From: Apostichopus japonicus
Lineage: Eukaryota > Echinodermata > Holothuroidea > Aspidochirotida > Stichopodidae
Direction: 5' to 3'
DNA: 64,000 bases
Assembly (NCBI RefSeq): GCF_037975245.1
Contig: NC_092568.1
Span: 20,491,001 to 20,555,000 of the forward strand
Shown piece after piece: positions 41,901 to 56,900 of this stretch. Both the position numbers and the translations under genes were made by a program. The notes beneath the pieces were generated by a model. It did not search any database and was not told the origin of the DNA. It worked only from the letters and a program-made list of their open reading frames with translations. Within the stretch, counting starts at the first letter, position 1. Every line of letters begins with the position of its first letter.

Positions 41901-44900
41901 GTTTCTTCTCTGTATTCTCCAGCATTCGGTGGATGCATGAAGGATTTTGCCATCGATGACGTTCCTGTTAACTTCTTCCACGGAGAGGTGGTGAATGTCT
42001 ATTTGGATGGATGTCCTAGTGTGCCAGGAGCCTCATGTGCCTCACCTGCCACGACCGAAGAGTACTCGGGTCCTGCAAGGATACGTTATGACCACAACCT
42101 ACAAGTCTTTACTGGTATGAGTCTTTCATAATTTTCAAAGTAGGACGCACTTTAGACTCGTTTAAATGCTGACTTTAACTATCTAACTACTACTTAGATT
42201 AATTTCTGTCACATTCTAGGTTTATTCAAATTGTAAGTGAGGTGTGATCTCTTCTTACATATGTTTGTGTAAAGTACCGTGGCCTCTTGCACCTCGACGG
42301 AGACATGAGTCAAAGAGTGTGCCCCCAATTTTGTCGGTGGATAAGCCCAATTGATAGGACTCTGGATTTGCAAGCCTTAGGTCTCTTCTTTCAAGTTGGT
42401 TTGAACCATTTGTCATTTGTCAAATTTATGTCAGAATTTTTCTTTAGATACGATAATACTTTGTTTCTAACAACTGCTGGATAACTCAGTTGGTAGACCA
42501 CTGGACATGTAAACCCTGCTTCATGCATATTCAGTCTTATTCAAAGTCATCTAGTTATTTAAGACAGTTATTAAGCATAACTTTGCTTTTGATGTTACAT
42601 TACTATTTTACAATATTGCACATCATTCATTCAATTTAGCAAGTTTCCATTCCAGGTAGGCGCTAAAGTAAAATGAATGGAAAAGTGTTATTGCACTTTT
42701 TATTTGCCTGTGGGAGGGGGAGGGAGGGAAGGTGGTGGTGGGGAGAACTGTAATGGTGGTCGTGAGAAGCGCTGCTGCAAATTGTCATAGATACTCACTG
42801 CTCTTATCGTTGATCAGTCGTACATCAGTCATTTAGACGACGTTGCATGTTTTTCTCCCCTTATAGAATACATGTATCGGGTCACAGCTAGCAACAGCAT
42901 TGGTTCCACCAGCAGTGTGTGGTCCATCGGGAGGACCAGAGAAGGAGGTAAATATTGACCTTTCATACCTATATTTAATTGCAAACCTCCCTTTAGTGAT
43001 GACCTCACAATATCTGCTACTATCAGGTATTAGAAATTCATGAGTATATGGGAAAGAATTATTCAAGTTTGAGGCAGTGAAAGTCCACAGTTGTATGCTG
43101 AGAGGATTTATTGTGAAAATACCCTTGGCTAACTGGCAGCGACCTTTAAGAGAGCTAGTCTGTTTTTAAAGAGCTAGTCATGAACGTAAAGCACACTCAC
43201 TGTCTTCTGCTAAGCATCAACCTACTTAAATGCCAGCATTGTGGTTTGATACATATCATATCTTTGAGATCTTTGTAAAACTGCTGTTTGCCACATTCAA
43301 GTAATGTTTATAATTGTGAAAAGTTTATTAAAATTACATTTGTCTTCTTAGTGCCAACAGGCTTGACCCCACCTACTGACCCTGTATCATACGATGGGTA
43401 CACAATTGGTGTCGACTGGCAAAGACCATCAGGAAATACCGGCGTGATCACTCAGTATGTCATATTAGCATACAACCAAGATATCCCACTACTGACACCG
43501 GTCGCTGCTGTATTTATGGACACTTCATCAGATGAAAGCTCTGGTAAGCTCTCCCACCTGGAAGTGACAGTTAGTTCCAATTGGCTTCCATACACTAGAG
43601 TGTTCATTCCGTTTGTTAAGGTTAACATATTACTGCAATATCCCACTGTTAACACCAGATGCAGCTATTTCTGTAGGTGCTTGTATGGATTAAAATGTAT
43701 GATGAGTCTTTCATTTTTGGTGTAGTTTTTAATTCTGAATCTTTGCAACTGAGAAAGAACAATACTTCCTACAAATTACTTCCAATAGTTCTATTAACAA
43801 GAACTGATATTTTACAGAATAAAATGTTGTCTGTCTGAGGAATTAAGACCGAGATGTACTGCAAACCTTGTAATACCCCATTTCACTGCAAACCTTGTAA
43901 TACCCAATTTCATCTACTCTTTTCCATAGGGAACATAACTGGTGCAATACCGTTCACAAATTATCTGATCACCCTGCGCGCCTGCACGGCCGGTGGCTGT
44001 TCTGAAAGTTCTGGAGTACTTGTATTCACACTGGAGGAAAGTAAGTGACAACAATGTGTATTATTATTACCATCTAACGGAGCTGTGTGCTGCAAGACTA
44101 AGGTTTGTAATGACTGAGTATAATACTTTATCAAGATGAGTCTACATTCTCATATTACTTTATTGATAACTGCTGCAAATATCTTTCATCCCCCTCCCCC
44201 CCCCCCTCTCCCTTTCTCTCTCTGGCAATATGGATGTACCATTGTCATCTTTCTGTCACCAAGCTAATAATAGATTACGACGGACGACATGATCCCCTAA
44301 AGACAAAGCCGATTGAAAATGCAATTTCTCATCTTGCCTTCCTTGTATAACATTATCGGAGGAGGTACATAATTAAGTGTTGCCGTTTGCAGATTGCATA
44401 CAAATTTTCACTCTTGGTACAAAAGAGCAATTTCGTGTCCCCTTCAGCATTATGATGGGCTAAATGGAAATTAAATTCTTAATCAAGCTTTTCATTGTTT
44501 TGAAATCTGAGTCCATGAAAGATGGACTTCAAAATCAAGATATTGAAATTCATCACCTTCTGTGGATAAATACAAGGAACATGAAACTTTCTAAGACCAT
44601 CTACTTGCAAACGTAGAACACCTTCGTTGGCTAAGATTCCTTCCATTCCTAGAATAGCCAAACTTAGTGTTCTACATGGTATTAGTTAGGCGTTAGAAAC
44701 TTTTAAAGAAGCGGTTTCAAATGTAGATCTTGAAAATGGTGACATAATTGATAGTGGTATCTTTGCTGATTTCCTAGCACCTGATGATGTCCGACCACCC
44801 GCTGCAACGATGGTAGGTGGGAGATACGTGGACCTTGCATGGCCTCCGCCCGGTAGTCCTAACGGCGTCATCAGTTCTTACCGTCTCACCATGAACGGGG

Positions 44901-47900
44901 CTGAGATCTACGAAGGGTCTTTCGGGAACCACACACAAACTGGGCTGAGTGTGTTTACTGGTTACAGGTTCATACTGACAGGTCAGTGGTGTATATGTTA
45001 CAGATCTTTGACATTTGGCGGAAATGGATACTTTTTGGTGGGTGGAAGTAGGAAGTGGGGGGGGGTTGGGCATGAGGAAGGTAGGGAGTGTTGGTCGTGT
45101 TGACATATGCATTGGATCAAAATGAATTGCTATCTCGTTTTATTAGCCCTGTAGTAGATGTTTGATATCTCAAGAATTGTTAGCTTTTTTTTCAAAGCCA
45201 AATGTCTAACTTGTGGCCTAGGTTTGTAACATTATCACAGTTGATAGGGCAGTAGCCTTCATTGTCATCAAGTGAATGTCATAAATTTCTAGCATCAGCC
45301 CAAATGCAACAGCACTGTAATGATCCCTGTCGACATCAACGTCACATTAAAACATGGCTCGTAAATCAATTGAAACTCAAAAACAGATTTTGTTGCCAGC
45401 AAAAACAGCTGTTAAGCAGCAGCATCGGGAATCTTAAAAACTTGATCAATCTCGTCTGTCTTCATGATCATCGTGCTCGGATTTATCTGTCTGTCTGAGA
45501 ATATGCAAAAAAAAAACTGGAAGATTAAAGAAATGACTCTTACCCCTGTTTTCTGTTGTTTCCACATGTTTTTGTGCACTATTGAAATCTGAAAAATTAC
45601 TATTTATGCCCTGTCATTTCCACGCAAAATGTAAGGGCAATTCTAACCCCTATTCTAAGGCCATAGTTGCCCCTCTTGACCTGTTAAGTCAAGCCCTGTC
45701 TGTACCCATTGATACACTATATCTACTGGAGGGAGAAAATGAGTTTATTTCATCTGTTGAGAAATGCTAAAAAAAAAATTAAAAATTCCACCACCAAAAT
45801 GCACCATTTTATTTTAAGCTAACCTTCAAGATGTGTAAGGCGACATAATCTTTGTCAGGTTTGAAGTATTCTTCTTTCATTTCTTGGCAATTCTGGGAAT
45901 TATAGCTTGCACTAGTGTAGGTTGTTCCAGCAGTCCAGAAGTGACCATCACGACATCCCAGCTACCGCCAGAGGCAGTGACCGCTCCCAGTCTCTTCGTC
46001 CAGGGGCCTACGTCTATCGAGGCCCAGTGGACCTCTCCGAGCCAGGTGAACGGTATCCTAGAGAGATACGTGCTGCTCGTGTCGGACACGTTTCAGTCCG
46101 ACGGGGAACCCGTCTACAACACCTCCGATCTCTTCATGGACTTTGTGATCCGCGATCTCACACCGGGGACATTTTACTACGTAGCTGTCATGGTGAGCCT
46201 ATGTCCCGATAATTTATAAGAGTAAAACGTACAGGAAAATAAACAACGAAGGGTTTGAGTCCCTTTAACATTGCCAAAAGGTTGCACTCAACTTCAACAA
46301 TTCCTGCAAGTCAAGCCTTGTTATATCTCGTTATATCTGACATTCTACCGAACAGTTTACCATTTTCTTTAATAGTCAATTTATGTAGATTGACTTCTGA
46401 TGTATCCATTTTTAGCACTTTTCAAATGCAAAACTTGTGGAGTCTGCTAAAAAATACAACCATAGAACTGAGCAAAATATGTGATAATTGTATATTAATT
46501 AATCACGAAGGTTCTATAATTTGTTGTTGAAATTGTTTCAATTTGACTGAAATTTCTCATTTCATTTGTCATACTTGATTACTTCAGGCCTGTACGGGGG
46601 GAGGGTGCACCGTCAGTCCACAAAGTACCGCAAGGACCTCAGAGAGTGCCCCAGCAGGGGTTCAGCCCCCCACAGTATTTGCCACCAGTTCGTCACAGCT
46701 GGACCTCTCGTGGCAGTTACCCGACCAACCCAACGGTAAGAATCTTACAAGTAACATCAGTTACTTTAATTTTTATCAACACCCGTATCATATAAAAAAG
46801 TGAATCTTTCGTTTTATCGGAAGAGGTCATCCATGGGGTTGAGTTTTCGGGGAAAAAATATTTTGTTGTGTGTGTTTTCTTAATTGATGGTCAGAGGTCA
46901 TCTGGAGGTACTACATACAGCCATTTTTACAGTTATAATGTACTATTCTAAACAACATATATAACTTGCATTTTCCTTGTGTCCAAGAGTATCTGCATTA
47001 TTGGTAAGCATTTTGTATATCTGCATTCTATCAACAATGGAAATAATCTGCCAGATAAATCTTACAAGCTTGGGAATTAATCTGTATTTGTTTTTTGTAT
47101 TTTTCAGGAGTCATCATCAGCTATGCTCTCATCCATAACAACATTCCTATCCAGAACTCCACCCAAACCACAGCAACCATCACTGGCCTGGCACCTTGGA
47201 GCTTACAGGTGTTCAGATTGGAGGCTTGCACCTCTGCCGGTTGTTCGTTTAGCCCGGAGGTCCAGGTCAGGACCCAGGAGGCTCCCCCAGTCGGTACCAT
47301 AACCCTGTCTGTCAACCCCATTAATGCAAGGGCTGTGAATGCTTTCTGGTCAGCTCCTGCTCAACCTAACGGCGATATCATTTACGACCTCTTGTTTAAC
47401 GGCTTGTTTTACCTTGCACCAGGTACGTTATGAGAGGCAAAAAATGGTTAAAAAAAGTAAAAAATAAAACACTGCTAGCAGTCTAGGTTGCATCTATCAA
47501 CCACTCTTATTTTCTTAGAGAACCCCCTTCAAACATATGAAGCCATTAATGTAAGTGGCTGGGATACTTAGTCTAACACACAGACCAATAGTTTGGTTCA
47601 GTGGACGAAGCAAAATGTCCATTTGTTGTTTAGAGAGACAATGAATGGTTTCTATTCAGTGTTATGGTAACGACCACATTGTTGTCTTTTATCGTTTAAT
47701 GCAAATGTACATGTGTGTAGTTCAGGATCATTTTGGGGAATTGTTATCTTTTTTACAACAATTTTCTTCCTTCTTCATCCTTTTTTTTGTTTTTTGCCTT
47801 CTCAGAAATGAATGAGTATTCTACCTTAACAGAGACCAGAGTTTTATTGAACACCAGCCGGTCCAACCAGATGTTTGTGATTGGTGGGTTGATTCCAGAC

Positions 47901-50900
47901 AGCAGGTACACCGTCAGTGTGAGGGCGTCAAATAGCAGGGGGCGGGTATCCAGCAGTGATGTCACGGTTACCATGCCAAGAGGAAGTAGGTTTTACGCCT
48001 TGTCTAATGCATATTCATAGGGGGAGGGGCTTGTGTGGTATACATCTCCTCTTAATGAGAGCTAAAGCTGTTCATGAACAGATGGAGACTGCGGCAAGGA
48101 AGGTCAGCAGAAGGGTGGACGGACGTGAAAGTTTTTTTTGAGATATAACCATATCTTACAATATTACTCAATTCTGTGGGTTTGACAGGGATGTCAAACA
48201 TTGAGAGTGTTTGCTTTGATTTTCTTGCAAGTAAGACCGTCAAGATGAAATTATATGAGACGCTCAAAGATGATGTATATTTTTGTCCCGCTCAGGTCCC
48301 GATGGCGTCTTGCCTCCCTCACTAACGCCAAGTGGTCCCACCTCTATTCTGGCATTTTGGACAGAACCAGCAAGAAATAACGCACCTGGGTTGGCTTCAT
48401 TCTTGTTGACTTTCCGGCCGGCAGACAACCCTGGAGCACAAGAAGAGTAAGCAAAAATGGTTAAAGTCACAAGAATTTAAAGAGTAATTTCAGAGTCATC
48501 TTTATACGTTATTGATGTTATCCTTCATTTCTAAAAGAGAGGACAAACTCGCTTGCTGATTTTGCTCAGTTTTTGTGAAAATTTGAACCTCCCCCCATCC
48601 CCCTCCAAAAAAAATAGTTTGTCAGTGATAAGATTGCCCTTGATTAAACTCTGACAGACTCCAGATTTTTTTTTTCGCATAACAAATGTTAACTGCTGAG
48701 TAATTTCTTGACTCCATACACCATGTGTAAAAAAAAATTTCTGCTGAAGTATTTAGGAAACAGAAATGTGTCACAGGAAAATTTTGAATCAAGATCTTAT
48801 TTGTCGTCACTGTGTCTTGTAGGTTGTTTTCAAATCCAACCAGAGCCATGAGTTTCTCCAAACCTGGTCTTGAAGCTTATACGGAGTACGAATTTAAACT
48901 CACAGCTGTCAATACATACGGAAGTACGGAGAGTCATTGGGTGTCTACCTTCACCCTAGAAACAGGTAACTAGTCTGTTCAGTATGACTTTAAATGACAA
49001 CTGGCTGCAAATTCATTTCTAATATTATATCAAACAAATTTCACATCCTACCGGATCAACGTTTTAAGTAATTAGTAATTAGACTAATTAGGTTATTAGG
49101 CTAATTAGGTAATCATGATAAGTAGTTGGTAGTAGTAGTGATAAGTAGTTGGGGGATTACTGTGTCACTATATTATGTATTTTATGTAGCTATGCTACAG
49201 TTATGTAGCTTTGTATGCTATGTAGATATGCTTCTTGTAAGTGGTAATAATTTCTAACAAGTTTCAAATCTACCCAAATGTAATATGCAAAGTAGGCTTG
49301 GTTGGGTGAATCTGATGTGAGAGTATTATATATTATATTATATATATATATTATATATATATATATTTATATTATATATTGACCCGCCAAGTTATATAGA
49401 GGTATAATAAATATATATATATATATATGTATATTTATTATACCTCTATATATCTTGGCGGGTCAAGGTTTGTCTTTAAATTTTACATTCAGTTATAGGT
49501 TTGAGATGCAGCAAAAGGAAGAAGGTATGATGTGTGGGGCAGGGGGGATGGTCTGACATGCAGATATATTCCATCATTGTAATTTCCATAGGGTCTGCAT
49601 GGGTAGCTTGTATTTTTGGATAGTTTAAAAATGTTGATATCACTCGGCAGGTTGACTGACCGCAGCCGATAGTGATATCATATCCCCTATTTTTTGCACA
49701 CACCTATCATGTATTTCCTTTTATCCACATGTAGTACCCGGTCCAGTGGATCCACCCATGGCCAACGTCGTAGATGCCTATACCTTACATGTGACCTGGG
49801 AGCCACCGATAAGACCTAATGGAGTCATCAGAAGGGTTAACCTCTACCAGAATGATCTGCTGAGGGTCATTGTACGTAACTCGTTGTTTGTTCGTTCAAC
49901 TATAAGACGCTGCTCTGTAAATGTATCGAAACATTGTACCACGTTATAGAATATTTCATTGTCATATAAGAAGTTGTGCATATCAGTGGCTACTGGAGCG
50001 TCCTTGTACTCCTAACCGATCGTGCAACCCTCATCTTGTAGAATCCCTCTCCTGTCTTCGGAGCAGAGAAAACAAAGAGTATTATATTAAAATCATATCT
50101 ATATCAGTATAGAAGGTTTTGAATGTGGTGTATTATCGTTCACTAAATTATCAGGGGCGGATGCAGGCCTTGTGAGAGAGGTGTGTGGCCCTGACGTTGT
50201 TGAAGCTGACCCCCATGTTGGGTCTCTGAGGGCAAATTTAGGCTCTAAATTAGGTCTGTTAAAAGGTTTACACTCAAAAGGTTGTGAAATAATAACTACT
50301 TTTAATTTGATTTTGTGTGGTGTTGAAAGAGAGGGAGTATATAGCCCCCTCTCCCCCTGGTTCTGTGACTGACCCCTTTCCCCCTGGATCTGTGACTGAC
50401 CCCTCTCCCCCTGAATCTGTGACTGACTCCTCTACCCTGGATCTGTGACTGACCCCTACCCATCGATCTGTGACCGACCCACTCTCCCCCTGGATCTGTG
50501 ACTGACCCCTCTCCCCTGGATATGTGACTAACACCCACTGCCCTGGATCTGTGACTGACCCCTCCCCCTGGATCTGTGACTGACACCCATTGCCCTGTAT
50601 CTGTGACTGACCCTCCTCTCCCTGGATATGTGACTGACCCCCTCTCCCCCTAGATCTGACTCATCCTCTCTACCCTGGATCTGTGACTGACCCCCTCTCC
50701 CCTGGATCTGTGTCTGACCCCCTCTCCCCTGGATCTGTGACTGATTTTGTGAATAATTCTGCTGTTGACTGTTTTTCTTTCCGTTTTCACTTTAATAAAG
50801 TCTTCATATTTCTTATGTTGGGGCACACTCCCCATCCTGCATCTTGTTAAATCTTTGAAGTCTGTTATTACTTAACTGCTGCTTCCAGCTTGGTTAACGT

Positions 50901-53900
50901 GATGCAATTTTTAAAGTATGTTGATCTTTGAATTTATTTCACAGCTTAATGGGAATACCACAGAATTCACAGCAGTAGATTTGGTTCCATTCTCAGAGTA
51001 TATCTTTAAGGTGGAGGTCTGTAACAATGAAGGCTGCTCGATAAGTCCACCGTCAGAAACACATCGCACCCCGCAGGCCCGTAAGTAGCCCCCTCTTAAT
51101 CCTTCTTCCAATCAGCTGTTGTAGATAAGGTCATGTGACATGACAGTTGAAAGTTGATTTTTGGTATATATAGGTTAAGCTCAATGCAAATTTACTAAAA
51201 GGACCTGCTAAAACCAAACTTACGCCAAATCAACCAGTTGGGACAATTATCTATTGCTAGTACCAATCTATACTGGTCTCTCGTGTTGTGCTTCAAAGCA
51301 ATTGTACTGACAGTATGAACAGTTCTGTAACATTTACTGGATAAAAACAGTATTCGTACTACTCATACTGTCAGTACAACTGCTTTGAAAAGAGTGACAT
51401 CAAAGTACAGTTTCTAAAAGAAAAAGTCCAAAACTGAGAGGACCAAATCTGCTTGCATATAATAAATATATATACATCATCAATAATATACTTTTTGACT
51501 CCAAATTGTCTGCACAAAGCAAAGAAAAAGTTTTGGTATGCCTGGACAGCCACTAATTTCAAGATTTGACTTTACCCCTTTAGCTCCGTCAGGTCAAGAT
51601 GTACCGACATTGAGGTCCGACACACCGACCTCCATCATCATCACATGGCAACCACCGAGCTCCCCGAATGGTGCTCTCGTCGGCTACGAGATAGAACGGA
51701 GGCGTCTCGGTAGTAGTGCTGTCTTCACTGTAGCTGCGCTCATCGTCGCCTCCCCGCGACGATATCGTGACGACTCACCATTGATCACCCCGTACAGCAC
51801 CTACGAGTACCGGATACGGGTGTCCAGCTCGGCTGGATCTTATGCTAGTCTTTGGGCAGAAGTTACCACTCTATCAGCATGTAAGAATTCAAAGCTCTTG
51901 AGTGAAGTATGACAGAATGAAGATAGTATGAGAGGAGTATGAAATAGTATGAACAGATCCAGCTCTTGAACCATCTGCAGTCTCTTAGTATGAAAAGTTT
52001 TTATGTTCAATAGAGAAGGGTAGAATTTGATGATTTTGAGCATTATATAGGAACCTATTAATCCGGCAACTCCGAAAGATTCATTCATCACACAATATTT
52101 GTTTCCTTCTTTGTGGCGGGGGAGGGGATGGGGTGGGAGGAGAGGAGAGGAGTATGAGGAGGAAAGGGTGTGCATCATGTTTTTGAGAAAGTACGGACAC
52201 TTGCAACTCTGAAAATTGGCTCAGTAAAATCAACTGAAATACTTGCAATGTGTATTGGGCAATTATGAAAACAACTGAAATACTTGCAATGTGTATTTGG
52301 GCAATTATGAAAACAACTGAAAATGTGTATTGGGCAATTATGAAAACAACTGAAATACTTGCAATGTGTATTGGGCAATTATGAAAACAACTGAAATACT
52401 TGCAATGTGTATTGGGCAATTATGAAAACAACTGAAATACTTGCAATGTGTATTTGGGCAATTATGAAAACAACTGAAATACTTGCAATGTGTATTGGGC
52501 AATTATGAAAACAACTGAAATACTTGCAATGTGTATTGGGCAATTATGAAAACAACTGAAATACTTGCAATGTGTATTTGGGCAATTATGAAAACAACTG
52601 AAATACTTGCAATGTGTATTGGGCAATTATGAAAACAACTGAAATACTTGCAATGTGTATTTGGGCAATTATGAAAACAACTGAAATACTTGCAATGTGT
52701 ATTGGGCAAATATGTAAACATTTTTTTTGTTGATGGTCCCAGTAGGAACGCAGAGACTGGCCAGTTAAAAGTGAAACTGAGACAATTTATTTCAAATTGA
52801 TACATAAAAAAACGTATGTATGTTTTCTATGATGACTGTAACTTTGTCCCAATTGTCTGTTGCCATTCTTTATTCTTTTTCTTTTTTTGTTTCTAAACTT
52901 TAGCTCCAGGGGGATTGAGACCTCCTTTGGTAGATGTTCTAGGTTCCACCCAAATCTTGGTGTCGTGGGATCCACCAACGGAAACTAATGGTGTCATATT
53001 GAGCTACACCATCAGAATGCCACAGCCGATCATCTATGTCGATAATATCACCGTGACAACTTACGTAGTGGACTCTCTTACACCATACACAGACTATGAT
53101 GGTGACTATTTTAATTTTTCGTTATGTTGCCTCAAGTTTATGATTCATATCTGTACTCCAGATCTCACCTTGCAAAATTCACTCATGTTTTTCTCAACCT
53201 TAGCAGTGTTTTGTACAAGTCTAAGGTAGTTCTCTTCTCATTTAAAGTAAGTCACAATTAGTTGGTAGTTTATCCTGTTAGTTTGTTACATGCAGAGTAG
53301 GTTAGGCTAGGCTAGGTACTAGGTGTAGGCTTAGTTTTGAGGTCTCTTTTGCAAGTAGCAACTGCCCTTCACAAGATTTTAAGCATCTGTGTTGATGTGA
53401 AATGCAACAGACTAGCCATGTGGTATCCAACATATATTTTGAAGTATATTTGATGTTGAGAGAAATAATACTGCAAACACAACGGAGTGCTTGTAAAGTT
53501 ACAGTCAGTTGTACTATGTAGTATGTTTAGCTTAATGTTGTTTTCTTCACACTTTTATTCCATTTTGAAGCTTTATAATTGAAATAACACAGTAATTATC
53601 GACTGCCAAACAGCCCATGGAAACGGGACTTTTGGAATAGTTTGCTTTGCTTGTAATTTTATTCTTTTGGATTGATTTTGAAATAATAATAATAGCATTG
53701 ACAATGTTGATAAATGCGTGTGTAGCAGGACCATTGCCCCCTCTCCCTCAATTTATGATGTCTTTCATGGAGGCATGAATGGTGATTGGTGTGTTACTTT
53801 CCACGGTTGACTCGATAGACATCTAGCAGTACCTGGAGAATATTTGGTTTGGGTTATAAAACACTACTTGTGGAACTTTCAATAAAATTTTCCAGTGGTT

Positions 53901-56900
53901 TAGGGGTCAAAAGCTTCAATTTTGGTTCACTTGATAATCATGTACAAGAACATCAAAGTAAGTCTGGCACAACTAGTCACCTTCATTGTGGATAATTGAG
54001 AATACATCATCATCTATATTTGATTGTCTAGTTTTATGATTTCGTTTTGTTATCTCTTATCAAGTTACCATCGAGGCCTGCACTGTAGGAGGTTGTACAG
54101 AGAGTGACAGCACCCCAGGTAGAACCCAGTCAGCCCCTCCACAGGGTCAGGATGCCCCTCGGGCAGATCCCATCACTCAGACGTACATCTCCGTGATCTG
54201 GTCCCCTCCTACCTACCCCAATGGACCCGGGATCAGATATGGTCTTCAGAGGCAGAAAGTCAGACAACCATTGGAGACTGGTAGGTGACATTTAATTTTC
54301 CGTAATAAATCCCCTGAATAAACCCCCGGAAAGTTATGTGCATTCACGTAGGATTTGTAAGAGATTATGTCGACAGTAATATTTATAACGTTACTGCAGG
54401 CATGAGCTTTTTCTGCGAATTCGCGGAATATCTGTGATTTCTTTTCTACCTCGGGGGCAAAAACTATTATCCTAGCACACTGTAGCATAGGCAAACTGGA
54501 GCCTATACCGTTTTTTTACTGTGATTTTTTTTTTACCCCAGGCTCATCCTCATACTGGAGTGAACCTCCAGAGTTAGATGTTTAACTTGACCGTAAGAAT
54601 CCTGATAGATTCACTCATTGCCTCAGTGTCGAATCTTCTGTAGCACAGTATGCTCTGCAACATGGGTTTAGCTTTCACCCAGGGCAATTTGGAGAAAGGC
54701 TTGCTAATATCCCGTCGCGGTAGAAAGGGCTCACTGCTCGACAAAATATTCTACTGAGAAGGCAGAATGGGGAATCATTCAACAAATGTTCCTGTCATTT
54801 ATATGAAAACAGTTTTCATAATCAGAATGATAAATTGAAAATTTTTGTAATATTTGTTACAGTATTAGAGTTTAAACACTTTAGATAACATGCACTTTAT
54901 GAGTGGAAGTTTTTTTTTGGTTTCCTCGTCCACAGGGATCGTGTTTGGATTGGGTTTCTGGGAACTCGTCTTTAACGGCACGGGTACCTCATTCCAAGAC
55001 AGAGGGCTCGCGACTTTTACCACTTACATGTATCGTATCACAACGTTCAATCAGATTGGCTTTGTGACATCGGATGTATCCGAGGAGGTGACAACCCTGG
55101 CCGGTTTCCCAACACAAGCAGGGACTTTGACCGCAGTAGCCCTGGATCACGTCAATATTCAGTTGGACTGGACTACTCCTTGTAAGTTGTTTTTATTTTA
55201 CTGGGTTTTGTTACTGATGTAGTGGTATTAGGATCACAGTGGGAATCAACATGAGGCATCTGATCCCATGAAATGCTACAACTTTTGATATTGAATAGAA
55301 CATATCATGCTGTGATACTTCCGTTAAAGAACTTGAAAATCAAAATAAAATAAAACTGGTAGCAAACTGCTTATACACTAGAGAGCCTGTGTAATAGAAT
55401 GTGTTAAAGTAAGTTGGCCTGATGTTTAGTTCCTAGCAGGATCATCTTCAGAGGCTAAATGACAAGTAACAGTAACAGACAAGTAACAGTGCAAAGAACT
55501 TGCACAGAAACATTCCATCAGTTCAACGCAGATATAGTCAGGTATAAATGTGCCAACAGCAGCATACCTTGTTACAGGTTCACATTACTAGCTTCAACCA
55601 CTGTTGTTAATGTATTGTTTTTCTGACAACACAACAAATCTCTTTCTGGAATCCTAACATGTTTTCAAAAAACAAAAGTCATGGTCTGGTTTAGCAGTAT
55701 TTTGGAACTAACAAGTGATATAAGGCAAAACTTCTGGTCCCTGTAATGTATTGCTGTTATATTCTTTCCAGCACTGCTTGAACTGCAAGGATCTGTGGTC
55801 CTGTACTACATCAAAATCAATAGTTCAGTCGATTCACGAACGGTGAGCTACCCTCCGGATGTCAACAGTACCGTCTTGACTTCACTGAGACCTAACACGC
55901 TCTATGCGTTACAACTCTTGATATCCAACGGCGCCTATAACGTATCTAGCGAATTGGTGACTGAGGAAACACTCGACGGAGGTAATTATGAATCATTAAT
56001 CATCGTTAAGGGCTCTTATTCTCAGATTTCTGTTTCAGGTATCGAGGTGGTTGAGATGTACGTCACCAAATATTTGCACGATAGGCAGCAGTTGAAGAGG
56101 TTGAAATGTTTTTGACCCTCGGTGACATCATTGATTTTCTTAGGGAAGGTTTAGAGCAATTGTGTTCTTGAAGCTCAAAATTTATACCACTTTATTTCAC
56201 TTTATTTCACTCTATGACCCCTGCCTCCCCCCCTGTCCAACCCTAAGAATCATTATTTGAGCTGAAGTACATGAAGGATTTCTTTGATAACTTACAGCTC
56301 CTGAAGGTTTTGATAATCCTCAGTACCAGGTCTTGAGTGCCAGCTCTGTCCAGATTATGTGGAGGCCGCCCGTACAGCCCAATGGTGATATCATATCATA
56401 CACCATTCTGCTGGATGGGCTAGAGGTTGGAGAAGTCCCAGAATCCACACTGTCATTTATCATCTCACAGCTGCAGCCTTACACCATCTACTCTGTGCAA
56501 GTAAGTACACATATCTAGCTAATAAAACTTTCCTTATCTACGAACTGAAGCACACAAATGAATATGACAAGCAGAAAATTAAATGTCGAAACCTTTAACG
56601 GAAAACACTTTGCAGTTTGCACTATTAGTGTCAATGCGGTGCCTCACATTCACAAACTACTTCTTGTAGGTGACCAGTTTATCCAGGTCTATTCATATTC
56701 GGACAATCACCAGTTTGGATATTAAGTGGTCCTCATTTCTCATTTTCTGTTATTTTAAAGGTCGAGGTTTGCACTGTGTATGACTGTCTACAGACTAATG
56801 CCACCATCTTCACTACCCTTGAGGTGACCCCCTCAGGCCTATCCCCTCCAAATGTGGTGGTCCTTGGGCCCTCGGCCATCAAGATTGACTGGGCTCAACC

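Noticed and set aside
50274-50835. Minus-strand frames rich in Gly/Ser/Arg
   Set aside because: Artefacts of the C/T-rich minisatellite.
52081-52805. Minus-strand frames with repeated THCKYFSCFHNC peptides
   Set aside because: They are translations of the 41-base minisatellite. The unit happens to stay open on the reverse strand.
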